Shown here: positions 24,180 through 31,882 of the stretch, piece by piece
How positions within the stretch are numbered: position 1 is the stretch's first letter
How the letters are laid out: each line of letters begins with the position of its first letter
DNA from: Litorimonas sp051251645
GTDB taxonomy: Bacteria > Pseudomonadota > Alphaproteobacteria > Caulobacterales > Maricaulaceae
Assembly: GCA_051251645.1 (NCBI GenBank)
Contig: JBPOEY010000001.1
Span: forward strand, 372,001 to 436,000
DNA length: 64,000 nucleotides
Direction of reading: 5' to 3'
Notes under the pieces: model-generated
The model's input: only the letters and a program-made list of their open reading frames with translations
Databases searched by the model: none
Told to the model about the DNA's origin: nothing
Program-made: the position numbers and the translations under genes

Positions 24180-24980
24180 ATGACTGATATTCTGACACTT
24201 GATCGCGACGGCTTTGTCGCCATCCTCACGCTGAACCGCCCCGACATGTTGAATGCATTGGGCCAAGACGGGGATGGGCAAGCCTTTGCGGATATGCGCG
24301 CCACGTTAGAAGCAGACCCAAGTTTGCGCTGTGTCGTGTTGACCGGGGCCGGGCGCGGGTTTTCGGCAGGCGGCGATGTTAAGGCGATGAAGGCCCGGAC
24401 GGGCGCGTTTGGCGGCTCGCCCGAAGATGTACGCCAAGGCTACCGCCGCAATATCCACCGCATTGTCGACAGTCTCTATAATCTTGAACTCCCGTTGATC
24501 GCGGCCGTGAACGGCCCGGCCATAGGGCTCGGGAATGATGTGGCCTGTATGGCGGATATCCGAATTGCGTCAGACAAGGCCAAGTTCGGACCGACGTTTT
24601 TAAAACTGGGCCTGATCCCCGGGGATGGCGGGGCCTGGTTGCTACCGCGGATTATTGGGCCCAGCCGCGCCGCTGAGCTGATTTTTACGGGTGATGTGAT
24701 TGACGCGCAAACGGCGCTCGATTGGGGCCTCGTCAGCCGGGTCGTGCCGCATGAGGATTTGATGAGCGAGGCGATGATTATCGCGCGTAAGATCAGCAAA
24801 CAACCGCCGCAAGCTTTACGAGCCGCGAAAACACTGCTTCGCCACGGGGCGACGGCGAGCTATCCGGCGATCATGGAAATGAGCGCGGCGATCCAGACCG
24901 CGATGCATTTCACAGAAGATTTCGGCGAAGGTGTTGATGCGATTTTAGAAAAGCGAACGCCCGACTTTAAAGGCCGTTAA
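24180..24980 (+). CDS. Enoyl-CoA hydratase/isomerase family protein
   Basis: 266 residues from ATG 24180, chosen for its GAGAGG RBS and the match to the family start; the open frame reaches back to 24042. Crotonase fold: VAILTLNRPDMLNALG, GRGFSAGGDVKAM (first oxyanion hole) and PLIAAVNGPAIGLGNDVACMAD with the second oxyanion Gly; the catalytic region has GLIPGDGGAWLLPRI with the acidic Asp of the PG(D/E)GG motif. Likely fatty-acid beta-oxidation or a related acyl-CoA pathway. Convergent with the SDR, overlapping by 4 bp. Confidence 0.88.
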   Translation: MTDILTLDRDGFVAILTLNRPDMLNALGQDGDGQAFADMRATLEADPSLRCVVLTGAGRGFSAGGDVKAMKARTGAFGGSPEDVRQGYRRNIHRIVDSLYNLELPLIAAVNGPAIGLGNDVACMADIRIASDKAKFGPTFLKLGLIPGDGGAWLLPRIIGPSRAAELIFTGDVIDAQTALDWGLVSRVVPHEDLMSEAMIIARKISKQPPQALRAAKTLLRHGATASYPAIMEMSAAIQTAMHFTEDFGEGVDAILEKRTPDFKGR

Positions 24981-25768
24981 CGCCCCTGTTGCCCGTCATC
25001 GACCTTGATAACCGTGCCCGTCACCGCATGGCTTTTGGGATCAACGAGGAACAGGAGTGTGCTATCGAGGAAGTCCGGCGTCGGCACGCGTTTTCGTGTT
25101 GTGTGCGCGGCGAAATCTTCGGCTTGTTCTCCAGCTTGCATTCTTTGGGCCATGAAATCTGTCATTTCAGATTTGACGATCCCCGGCGCGATGGCGTTCA
25201 CATTGATCGGAAATTTCGCCCATTCGACAGCCAGCGTTTCGGTCATCCGCGCGATCGCACCTTTGGACGTCGCATAAAGAGCCGCGCCATTGCCGTCGTA
25301 ATTATAAGCGGCAATGGAGGCGATATTGACGATCCGGCCTGATTTTTTGGCTTTGATCAAACGTTTGGCGACGTCGCGGGCCAGCAGGAAGGGGCCTGTT
25401 AGATTAATGGCGATCAGTTGTTCGATAAAGGCGACATCCAATTTCGTCGCTAGCTGCCCATCGGCGATCCCGGCATTGTTGACGAGGATTGTTGGCAGGC
25501 CGAGATGTTCTTCAACGGTCGCGGAGAGCGCTTCGACCTGCGCCATATCGGACATGTCGGTTGGGACGCATAGCACCGTGCCGCCATCATTGGCGATCTC
25601 TTTCGCGAGCGCGTCCAACCGTTCGACCCGCCGTCCGGCAATGGCCACGGATGCGCCTTGAGCCGCCAGCAATTTGGCAAAACGCCAGCCAAGGCCTGAA
25701 GTAGCCCCCGTGACGATGGCGATGTCGTCGGAAAGGTCGATTGTCTTGTCGATCATGGGAAGGCTCAT
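24977..25768 (-). CDS. Short-chain dehydrogenase/reductase
   Basis: 263 residues. TGATSGLG (residues 19-26), NNAG (LVNNAGIADG), catalytic Ser in NIASIAAYNYDG and YATSKG with Tyr and Lys, then NVNAIAPGIVKSEMT. FabG-like class; substrate not predictable. Next to the enoyl-CoA hydratase gene (tail to tail), it may share a role in acyl-CoA metabolism. Confidence 0.88.
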   Translation of the reverse strand: MSLPMIDKTIDLSDDIAIVTGATSGLGWRFAKLLAAQGASVAIAGRRVERLDALAKEIANDGGTVLCVPTDMSDMAQVEALSATVEEHLGLPTILVNNAGIADGQLATKLDVAFIEQLIAINLTGPFLLARDVAKRLIKAKKSGRIVNIASIAAYNYDGNGAALYATSKGAIARMTETLAVEWAKFPINVNAIAPGIVKSEMTDFMAQRMQAGEQAEDFAAHTTRKRVPTPDFLDSTLLFLVDPKSHAVTGTVIKVDDGQQGR

Positions 25769-25880
25769 CTTTAATTGAGCCGTCTCTTAACGTGATGATC
25801 CGGGTTAGGCCAAGACGCAGAGAGAAACGGCACAGATATGATGACAGAGCGTGATATGGGGCGGTGATGCGCCGCCCACA

Positions 25881-26699
25881 TTAATCGTCTTTGTCTGTGC
25901 CGAGGTAATCAGACGCGCTACGTTGCGTGCCCTGGGCCGGGCTGTCGTCGCGGGTACGCCGAATGCGTTCGAGCGGGCTGAGCGGTTCTTCAGCCCGGGT
26001 GGCGGCAGGCCAAGCGGCCGCGTCGCCAGCATCGGCGCTGGCGTCGTCAGAACCCGAGCTTTCGCCCTGATCGGACGCATCGCCTTGGCCAGTGTCTTGC
26101 GATTGACCGTCACTGGATTGACCCTCAGACCCGCCGGGCGCGCCATCGCTTCCGGTTTGCCCGGATTTAATGGCGTCCATGATTTCTTGCAGCGTGCGTG
26201 TGGATCCACCGCGTGACCCGCGTGTTGGCGTTGCGCCGTTTTCGCCGACGACGGCGACCTTGTTCGGGCCGCCTTCGGATGTGGCTTCGCCGCCACTGCC
26301 TTGCATATCGGTGACGATAACTTCCCACGCCTCTTTCTCGTCGCGCATCAATTGTTCGTCAGATTTCGCCTCTTCAGATGGGACATATTCCGCATCAGAA
26401 ATATCGCCGTCGTCACTCTGCGCAATTGCTTTGGCGCGTTCTTTCATCAGGTGACGGCGGGATTCAGACGGTAGGCGTTCAACCGGGCTGATCGGCTCAA
26501 AGTCAATGACGGGTGCGCCAGAACCGGTTGAGCTGGTGTTGGGAGTGCGGTAAATATCGGATGTTCCGCTTTTCTTGCGGGATTTCCGCCAATCCTCTTC
26601 AGACTGATCGGTCTGGTCTGTGACCTGCGCATAAGCGGGCAGAGCAACGCCAAGCGCTGCTGTGAGAACCAAACTGGTCATGAGGGTTTTCATCATCAT
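25881..26699 (-). CDS. Secreted low-complexity protein, last gene of the ExbB/VWA operon
   Basis: 272 residues from one of three adjacent ATGs. Signal peptide with cleavage near PAYAQ-V. The mature part is strongly polar and probably disordered, with two copies of a similar short motif (FEPISPVERLPSESRR and AEEPLSPLERIRRTR) and a Gly/Ser/Asp/Gln-rich tract at about residues 185-235. Unrecognised. It lies 52 bp after the FGE-like gene in the same direction, so it is probably a periplasmic accessory of that system. Confidence 0.65.
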   Translation of the reverse strand: MMMKTLMTSLVLTAALGVALPAYAQVTDQTDQSEEDWRKSRKKSGTSDIYRTPNTSSTGSGAPVIDFEPISPVERLPSESRRHLMKERAKAIAQSDDGDISDAEYVPSEEAKSDEQLMRDEKEAWEVIVTDMQGSGGEATSEGGPNKVAVVGENGATPTRGSRGGSTRTLQEIMDAIKSGQTGSDGAPGGSEGQSSDGQSQDTGQGDASDQGESSGSDDASADAGDAAAWPAATRAEEPLSPLERIRRTRDDSPAQGTQRSASDYLGTDKDD

Positions 26700-26751
26700 A
26701 GGCTCTGCTTAGCAAATATGACCTGAGCCGCGCATGAACGTGAACTTGCCA

Positions 26752-28296
26752 TTATCCACTGATTTTTCGAACGACGCGGAAGCCTGTAAAGTCGTTTTTG
26801 TCACCTCTGCGTAACATACTCCGGGCGGAATAACGCAGGTCATCTGGCCCAGAGAACCATGATCCGCCGCGCACAACGCGTTGACCGCAAGACCCGCGCG
26901 CATCGGCGCTCCCGTCGACAGGTGCATCACGCAGGTTCAATGTATTGCAGTCCATTGTCCACTCGCCGACATTGCCGACCATGTCTCGCAAGCCGAATTT
27001 ATTGGCGGATAAAGTGCCGCCGGGTAGCGTTCGCCCGACGCCGGGGTCGGTACAGGCCGTATTGGCCCATGCGACAGAGGTTTCCATGGACGCACCATTG
27101 GCAAAGGCACAGAGCGCCGCCGTTGATCCGCCGGGATAGACGTCATTCGATCCGGCGCGGGCCGCATATTCCCACTGCGCCTCGCTAGGGAGGGAATAGG
27201 CAAATCCGGTCTTCGTCGAAAGCCAAGTCGCATAGGCTTGCGCGTCTGCAAAGGAGACATTGATCACGGGCCGCGATCCACGTCCCCAGCCCTTATCGCT
27301 GGGACGACTGGAACATCCACCCGCCGCCACGCAGGCATCATATTCGGCAAAGCTGACTTCACGTATACTCATAGCAAACGATGCGCTCAGGCTGACAGGA
27401 CGCGCGGGTTTTTCGTTGGACCGGGCCTTATCGTCCGTGTCGAGCGCGCCGAGTGTGTCATTCCCGCCGGGCAGAACGGTCATGGACGGGCAGGCATCGC
27501 AATCGGTGAAGACCTTGCCGACCGAGGGCCGCAACCGTTCAATCGCGGCAATGGCTTGCGCGACAAAGGCGCCTTGGGGGAAACTGCTGAGATAGCGCTC
27601 ATAAGCGCCCGCCGTGCCAGCGCTGTCTGCCGCCTGCCACGCAGCATTATCTGCGGCAGATGCTTGCATGGAGGCGATGCGAGCCCGCGCCGTGTCGGCG
27701 TTCGGCCCTGTGGCGTGTTTGCCCAAATAAGTCTGATAGCTTGCCACCGTGTTCGCTTGCGCGGCTGTCTGCCAATCGGCTTTTTCGCGGGCCGCGCGTT
27801 CTGCGGCATCGCGTTGTGCAGCCGTTTGCGCGGCTTTCATCTCGGCGATGCGCTCGCGGGCTTTGTCAGCATGCAGACCGTTGTCCCATGCGGTCAGATA
27901 ATCTTCATAACCGACAATCGTATTGCGCTGTTCTGCTGTCGCCCAATCACGATTGTCGTAAACGTCGATTTGTTCTTGCGCCTTGTCGGCGAACTTCCCA
28001 TCAGGAAATTCAGTCAGATACTCGCGGTAGCCTTCGAGCGTGTCTTTCTCGAGCGCCGCAACCCACGCCGCCTCATCCGCGCCCATGGGCTTGGTCTCGG
28101 GATCGGTGGTTTCGCCTTGGGCAATGTCGATAATCGGGGTGCGTTCGCCCGGATCGTTGACCACGACTTGGCTCGCCAGCCAGATCCCGCCAATGGCGAC
28201 AGCGCCGAGGAGGACCGCATAAATCGCGTAACGCCCCCACGGGGTGCGTTCTTCGCGGACGTCAAATTCGTTGTTCGGGGGCTGCCAGTCGGACAT
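26752..28296 (-). CDS. Membrane-anchored FGE/SUMF1-domain protein with helical repeats
   Basis: 514 residues. One TM helix (YAIYAVLLGAVAIGGIWLA, about residues 23-41), then about four repeats of a pattern W-x-x-A-x-x-x-(N/D)T-x-x-x-Y-x-x-YL…G-x-x-A-x-x-A (about 83-250), then a formylglycine-generating-enzyme/SUMF1 domain (about 260-514: MSIREVSFAEYDACVAAGGC, YSLPSEAQWEYAARAG, GLRDMVGNVGEW, RVVRGGSWFSG, FTGFRVVR). Such domains include sulfatase activators and many non-catalytic binding versions. Its start codon overlaps the stop of the proton-channel gene. Probably a periplasm-facing component of the complex. Confidence 0.82.
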   Translation of the reverse strand: MSDWQPPNNEFDVREERTPWGRYAIYAVLLGAVAIGGIWLASQVVVNDPGERTPIIDIAQGETTDPETKPMGADEAAWVAALEKDTLEGYREYLTEFPDGKFADKAQEQIDVYDNRDWATAEQRNTIVGYEDYLTAWDNGLHADKARERIAEMKAAQTAAQRDAAERAAREKADWQTAAQANTVASYQTYLGKHATGPNADTARARIASMQASAADNAAWQAADSAGTAGAYERYLSSFPQGAFVAQAIAAIERLRPSVGKVFTDCDACPSMTVLPGGNDTLGALDTDDKARSNEKPARPVSLSASFAMSIREVSFAEYDACVAAGGCSSRPSDKGWGRGSRPVINVSFADAQAYATWLSTKTGFAYSLPSEAQWEYAARAGSNDVYPGGSTAALCAFANGASMETSVAWANTACTDPGVGRTLPGGTLSANKFGLRDMVGNVGEWTMDCNTLNLRDAPVDGSADARGSCGQRVVRGGSWFSGPDDLRYSARSMLRRGDKNDFTGFRVVRKISG

Positions 28297-29090
28297 TAGT
28301 CTGTCGTCCCTGTCTCTAGGTTTGCATCAACTCGGCTGCCCAATCGCAGGATCAGATTATCGATCGTATATTGCCCTGCCGCATTGAGGGCGCGTTCCTC
28401 TTTGGATTGCACCATGCTTTGCGCCAGCACGAGCACGGCGGACATGATCAGCGCGAGCAGGGTGGTCGTGAAAGCGACGCCGAGGCGTTGGGTGACTTGG
28501 TAAAGGAAGTCCTCAGCTTCCGCATTGGCGGGGATGCCCGCATATTGCAGGGCGAACATAATGCCCATGACGGTCCCGATAAAACCGAGCGAGGGGATTA
28601 ACCATGTGAGGTAGCGCAGGGTGGAGTAGCGCAGATCGATCTCATGCATGTAAAGCTCAAGCGACGCGTTCATAACGCCCAACGCTTGGTCCTCTTTGCC
28701 GCTGACACGGTATTGATCGATGGTCCGGCTAATCATCCGGGGCAGAAAGGCATTGCGTGCGAATTTACGGCTGGCGATGCTATCGCGGATTTTACCGAGC
28801 AGGGTATGGTCGAGACGCCGCCCATCTGTCGGCAGGTAGCCGCGCGCCAGTTGGCTTTCTTCGTCTTTGGCGGCGGACCAGCGCAAGACCAGCTCACCAA
28901 AGCCGATAAACAGCGCGACCCACATGATGTTTTGGATCGTGAACGGCCAGAAGGTGGCGTTGGCGTCAAGCAGGATTTCCTGCAAAGCGGGGCCTGTGGT
29001 GAAGCGGATAATGCCGATCAAAACAATGGCCGCGACAATGGCGATCAGAAACACAAAGGTGCGTTTAATAAGGCTATCGGTCTGGTTCAT
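28296..29090 (-). CDS. MotA/TolQ/ExbB-like proton-channel protein
   Basis: 264 residues from ATG 29090. Three TM helices are expected (about 12-30, 48-66, then a pair near 153-172 and 195-220), with a long cytoplasmic loop. The C-terminal part shows the family signature (YLTWLIPSLGFIGTVMGIMFALQ, then a second conserved helix FTTTLLALIMSAVLVLAQS). It sits between the FGE-like gene and the two VWA genes, which carry MotB/ExbD-like anchors. This is the stator/channel arrangement of Mot, Tol-Pal, Ton and Zorya systems. Confidence 0.85.
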   Translation of the reverse strand: MNQTDSLIKRTFVFLIAIVAAIVLIGIIRFTTGPALQEILLDANATFWPFTIQNIMWVALFIGFGELVLRWSAAKDEESQLARGYLPTDGRRLDHTLLGKIRDSIASRKFARNAFLPRMISRTIDQYRVSGKEDQALGVMNASLELYMHEIDLRYSTLRYLTWLIPSLGFIGTVMGIMFALQYAGIPANAEAEDFLYQVTQRLGVAFTTTLLALIMSAVLVLAQSMVQSKEERALNAAGQYTIDNLILRLGSRVDANLETGTTD

Positions 29091-29133
29091 CGCATCGGTC
29101 CTAGCGGGCTGGATAGGGTTTGGGAACGGGGCA

Positions 29134-30117
29134 TCAATCGCAAACCCCCTTATCGGCACTCGCGAGCGCCATAAACTGGCCGCCGTTGCGCTGTGCGAGG
29201 GTTTCCATGAATTCGACTGTGCCGTCATAGTCGAAGAAATTACCGACGACGACGGTATGGATTTCCTTACGGCCGCCATTCAGGCGGGTCAGCTCGCTGA
29301 TTAAGCGGTTCGGCGAGAGACCATTATTGGCGGCTGGATTGGGGAGGCCATCGCTGACAAGGAAGATCGCGTCGCCGGGACCGGATATCAATTTTCCGAA
29401 CGCATCGAGCATCGACGCGGATCCACCAAATTGTCCGGTCAGGCGATTTGTGAATTGTTTAGCCGCAGCCTGTGATCCAGCGACATTGATATTGCGCAGA
29501 CCGCCGCCGGGCGGCCAGCTTTGCGTGCGCGGACCACTATCGGTTTGCTGAAACCCGACGATCTGAAGGGCGTGATTATCCTGTAAGCTGTCGATGATGC
29601 GGTCCACGGCGCGAGAGACGCTGCGCTCATGTCCGCCCATGCAGCGGTTCATATCCAGCGCGATGGCGATATCATCCTTGGCTGTTTTCAGACCCAAAAA
29701 CCGAAACGACACGAGCGCTGGTTTGGGGCTGTCTTGTGGTGCGGGCTTGTCGTCAACCGGTTCGGGTTCCGGGGTCGCGCGGATCGTCTCCGCTTGTTTC
29801 TCTAACAAGGCGGCTTCGGCCGCGCGCAGTTCAGCCAGCAGCTTATCGGCGTCCGACCGAATGTCAGACACGGCCTGTGTTGAGGCGGCGCGCTTGGCTT
29901 CGAGCGCCTTGCGTTTTTCGACGGTTTCGACCGAGCTATCTTCGGCCGCGCGCAATAAGTCGCTAATGGCGTTGTCTGGCGTTCGCTCGCGAATTTCTTT
30001 CTGATAATAAGGTAACAGAATAATTGCGAGCAACGCGAAAGCCCCCATTGCCGCCGCGAAGAGGTCAACGGCACTCAGCGAGAAGACATTCACCTCTCTG
30101 TCGGCGCGGCGCTTCAT
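29134..30117 (-). CDS. VWA protein 2 with MotB/ExbD-like anchor, degenerate MIDAS
   Basis: 327 residues. N-terminal anchor VFSLSAVDLFAAAMGAFALL with a conserved Asp just before the TM core, as in ExbD/MotB; coiled coil with many Glu/Lys/Ala at about 45-115; a Pro-rich linker; then a von Willebrand A domain (about 130-327). The metal site reads DMNRCM instead of DxSxS, so metal binding is probably weakened. VWA landmarks FLVSDGLPNP and IHTVVVGNF remain. Paralogue of the next gene upstream, 13 bp away. Confidence 0.78.
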   Translation of the reverse strand: MKRRADREVNVFSLSAVDLFAAAMGAFALLAIILLPYYQKEIRERTPDNAISDLLRAAEDSSVETVEKRKALEAKRAASTQAVSDIRSDADKLLAELRAAEAALLEKQAETIRATPEPEPVDDKPAPQDSPKPALVSFRFLGLKTAKDDIAIALDMNRCMGGHERSVSRAVDRIIDSLQDNHALQIVGFQQTDSGPRTQSWPPGGGLRNINVAGSQAAAKQFTNRLTGQFGGSASMLDAFGKLISGPGDAIFLVSDGLPNPAANNGLSPNRLISELTRLNGGRKEIHTVVVGNFFDYDGTVEFMETLAQRNGGQFMALASADKGVCD

Positions 30118-30130
30118 GATCTATGCCGGA

Positions 30131-31069
30131 TCATCGGGCTCTCCCGACAAAATCGCCTCTGTTATTATTGGCAAGCTCTTGCAAGAATAAGGTGAGCGCA
30201 GGATCGGAAGTGTAGTCGCCAATGGCGACGGTATGGATTTCAGTGCGGCCGCGATTTCGCCGCGTTATGTTGCGAACAATATCGCCTGGATTCCCATCAT
30301 CAGGCTGGCCGTCGCTGATTAAGATAACAGCGCCCGGCTGAATGTTGAGCGCGCGAACCAAAGCATTTTGCGTGGGTGTGCCGCCGCCAAAGTCGCCGGG
30401 CAGTCGCCTGACAAACGACAGCGCTCCGCTAATCTCTCCCGCTGTCGCGCGTTCCAATCGTCCGCCAGGCGGGTAGACAGAATAGCTCGGTCCGCCGCGA
30501 TAGCCGAGAATGGAAAATCGATTATCCGACTGCATTTGGCCGAGGATCTCTTCCAAGGCGGACACGACATTATCCGTATGTGCGCGCATTGAACCGGACA
30601 TGTCGACAACGATCATCACGTCCTTCTTCGACGTCCCAACGCCCAAAATGGAAAATTCCACGCCGCGTCCTGTGGATCGCGGAGGATTGGGTATGGGGTC
30701 TGGTTGTGGCACAGGTTTCGGAATAGGCGGCGGCTCAGGAATTTCGATGGCGGCGGTTTGGGCTTGCACCTCAAGGATTTTCGCTTCGATTTCAGACATG
30801 TTTTCAGCCGTCGTGCGATATTGTCGATCCAGCAATCGGACTTCCGCTTGGATCGCACGAATTTGCGCCATTTCGGATTGGGTCGAGCTGGCGACAAGCC
30901 GGCGTTTTTCAACTAGCTCTTCTAACTCTTCCATCGACACATCCGTGCCGCCCAGTTTGTAATAGGGAAAAAGCACAAGCACGATCAGGATAAACGCGCC
31001 GAGTGCGGCGGCGAACAGGTCGAGCGCCGAAATCGTAAAAACCGTAATATTGCGAGAGCGTCGACGCAT
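30131..31069 (-). CDS. VWA protein 1 with MotB/ExbD-like anchor, intact MIDAS
   Basis: 312 residues. N-terminal anchor VFTISALDLFAAALGAFILI, very similar to its paralogue, then an acidic coiled coil (about 45-105), a Pro-rich spacer, and a VWA domain with the complete metal site VDMSGSM plus the Thr of GTPTQNAL and ILISDGQPDDG. The pattern (charged residue before one TM, long spacer, periplasmic binding domain) parallels MotB/ExbD/ZorB, with VWA replacing the peptidoglycan-binding module. Two related VWA anchors could form the heterodimeric core of a proton-driven motor. Confidence 0.82.
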   Translation of the reverse strand: MRRRSRNITVFTISALDLFAAALGAFILIVLVLFPYYKLGGTDVSMEELEELVEKRRLVASSTQSEMAQIRAIQAEVRLLDRQYRTTAENMSEIEAKILEVQAQTAAIEIPEPPPIPKPVPQPDPIPNPPRSTGRGVEFSILGVGTSKKDVMIVVDMSGSMRAHTDNVVSALEEILGQMQSDNRFSILGYRGGPSYSVYPPGGRLERATAGEISGALSFVRRLPGDFGGGTPTQNALVRALNIQPGAVILISDGQPDDGNPGDIVRNITRRNRGRTEIHTVAIGDYTSDPALTLFLQELANNNRGDFVGRAR

Positions 31070-31078
31070 GGATCGAGG

Positions 31079-31882
31079 TTAGCCGTTCCCGCCCAAAATG
31101 CGAACTAGCGAATAAAGCCGTTCTTTTTTCGCCTGTTCACGAGCTTGGTCATTCATATCATTGGCGAGTTCGACAGCATCCTGAAAGGCTTCGACATTGA
31201 TGCCTTCATTCACGGCATCGTTTGAGCGCGACAATTTCGTGTCTAGATCACCCATATACAGGGTTTCCAACTCACCGATTTCGTCTTCAAATCCGATATA
31301 TTCAATGTCGTCACGCTCAATGACGAGGGACAGCGCATAGGCTTGCGCGGCCATCGTGTCGGACGCACCAAGGCGGTCCAATGCTTCGGCGAGAATTTGG
31401 CGCAAGTAAAGCGCATCCTCGCGAATCATGACGTCCGTGTCAGCGAGATCAGGATTGAAGGCGATCAGACTATCAACCTGACCCTGCACAAAGGGTCCGC
31501 AGAGCGCATTGAAATAAGCGATGTGCGCCATGCCAGCGACGGTTTGCGTCGGTGCGGCCTGGCGCAAAACAGGATCGGCGATATCTTCAATCACATCAAG
31601 CATCGGCCACTCGGCGGGCAGGCGGCGTGTTTCATTGTCGATCATGAAATCCGTCATCAGCTGTGACAATTCCGGCGTCACATCCTTGGCGAGTTCTTGG
31701 CTCAGGCGAAAGAAAACATAGCGTGATTCTGGACTGTCATCGGGAAAGCCCGACATCATGGTCACGCAGGTTTCACTTTGCTCAGCGGTTAGCGAAACGG
31801 GGGTTAGCGAGGTTGGCGCAATATCCGCAAAGGCCGAAGTCGGCAGCAAGAGCGCGGTTGCGGTGATTAAAAACTGTTTCAT
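31079..31882 (-). CDS. Periplasmic protein of the ExbB/VWA operon, unknown family
   Basis: 267 residues. Signal peptide (FLITATALLLPTSAFA-D). The mature part is acidic and mostly helical with two Cys (ETCVTMMSGFPDD and ALCGPFVQGQ) that could form a disulfide. No family recognised. Its start overlaps the stop of the lipoprotein gene (ATGA) and the first VWA gene starts 10 bp later, so it is a translationally coupled member of the operon. Confidence 0.65.
   Translation of the reverse strand: MKQFLITATALLLPTSAFADIAPTSLTPVSLTAEQSETCVTMMSGFPDDSPESRYVFFRLSQELAKDVTPELSQLMTDFMIDNETRRLPAEWPMLDVIEDIADPVLRQAAPTQTVAGMAHIAYFNALCGPFVQGQVDSLIAFNPDLADTDVMIREDALYLRQILAEALDRLGASDTMAAQAYALSLVIERDDIEYIGFEDEIGELETLYMGDLDTKLSRSNDAVNEGINVEAFQDAVELANDMNDQAREQAKKERLYSLVRILGGNG

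Noticed and set aside
27238..28299. 353-residue plus-strand ORF
   Set aside because: It is exactly antisense to the FGE/SUMF1 gene, which has clear domains. The antisense product has no family pattern and reflects GC-rich codon bias.
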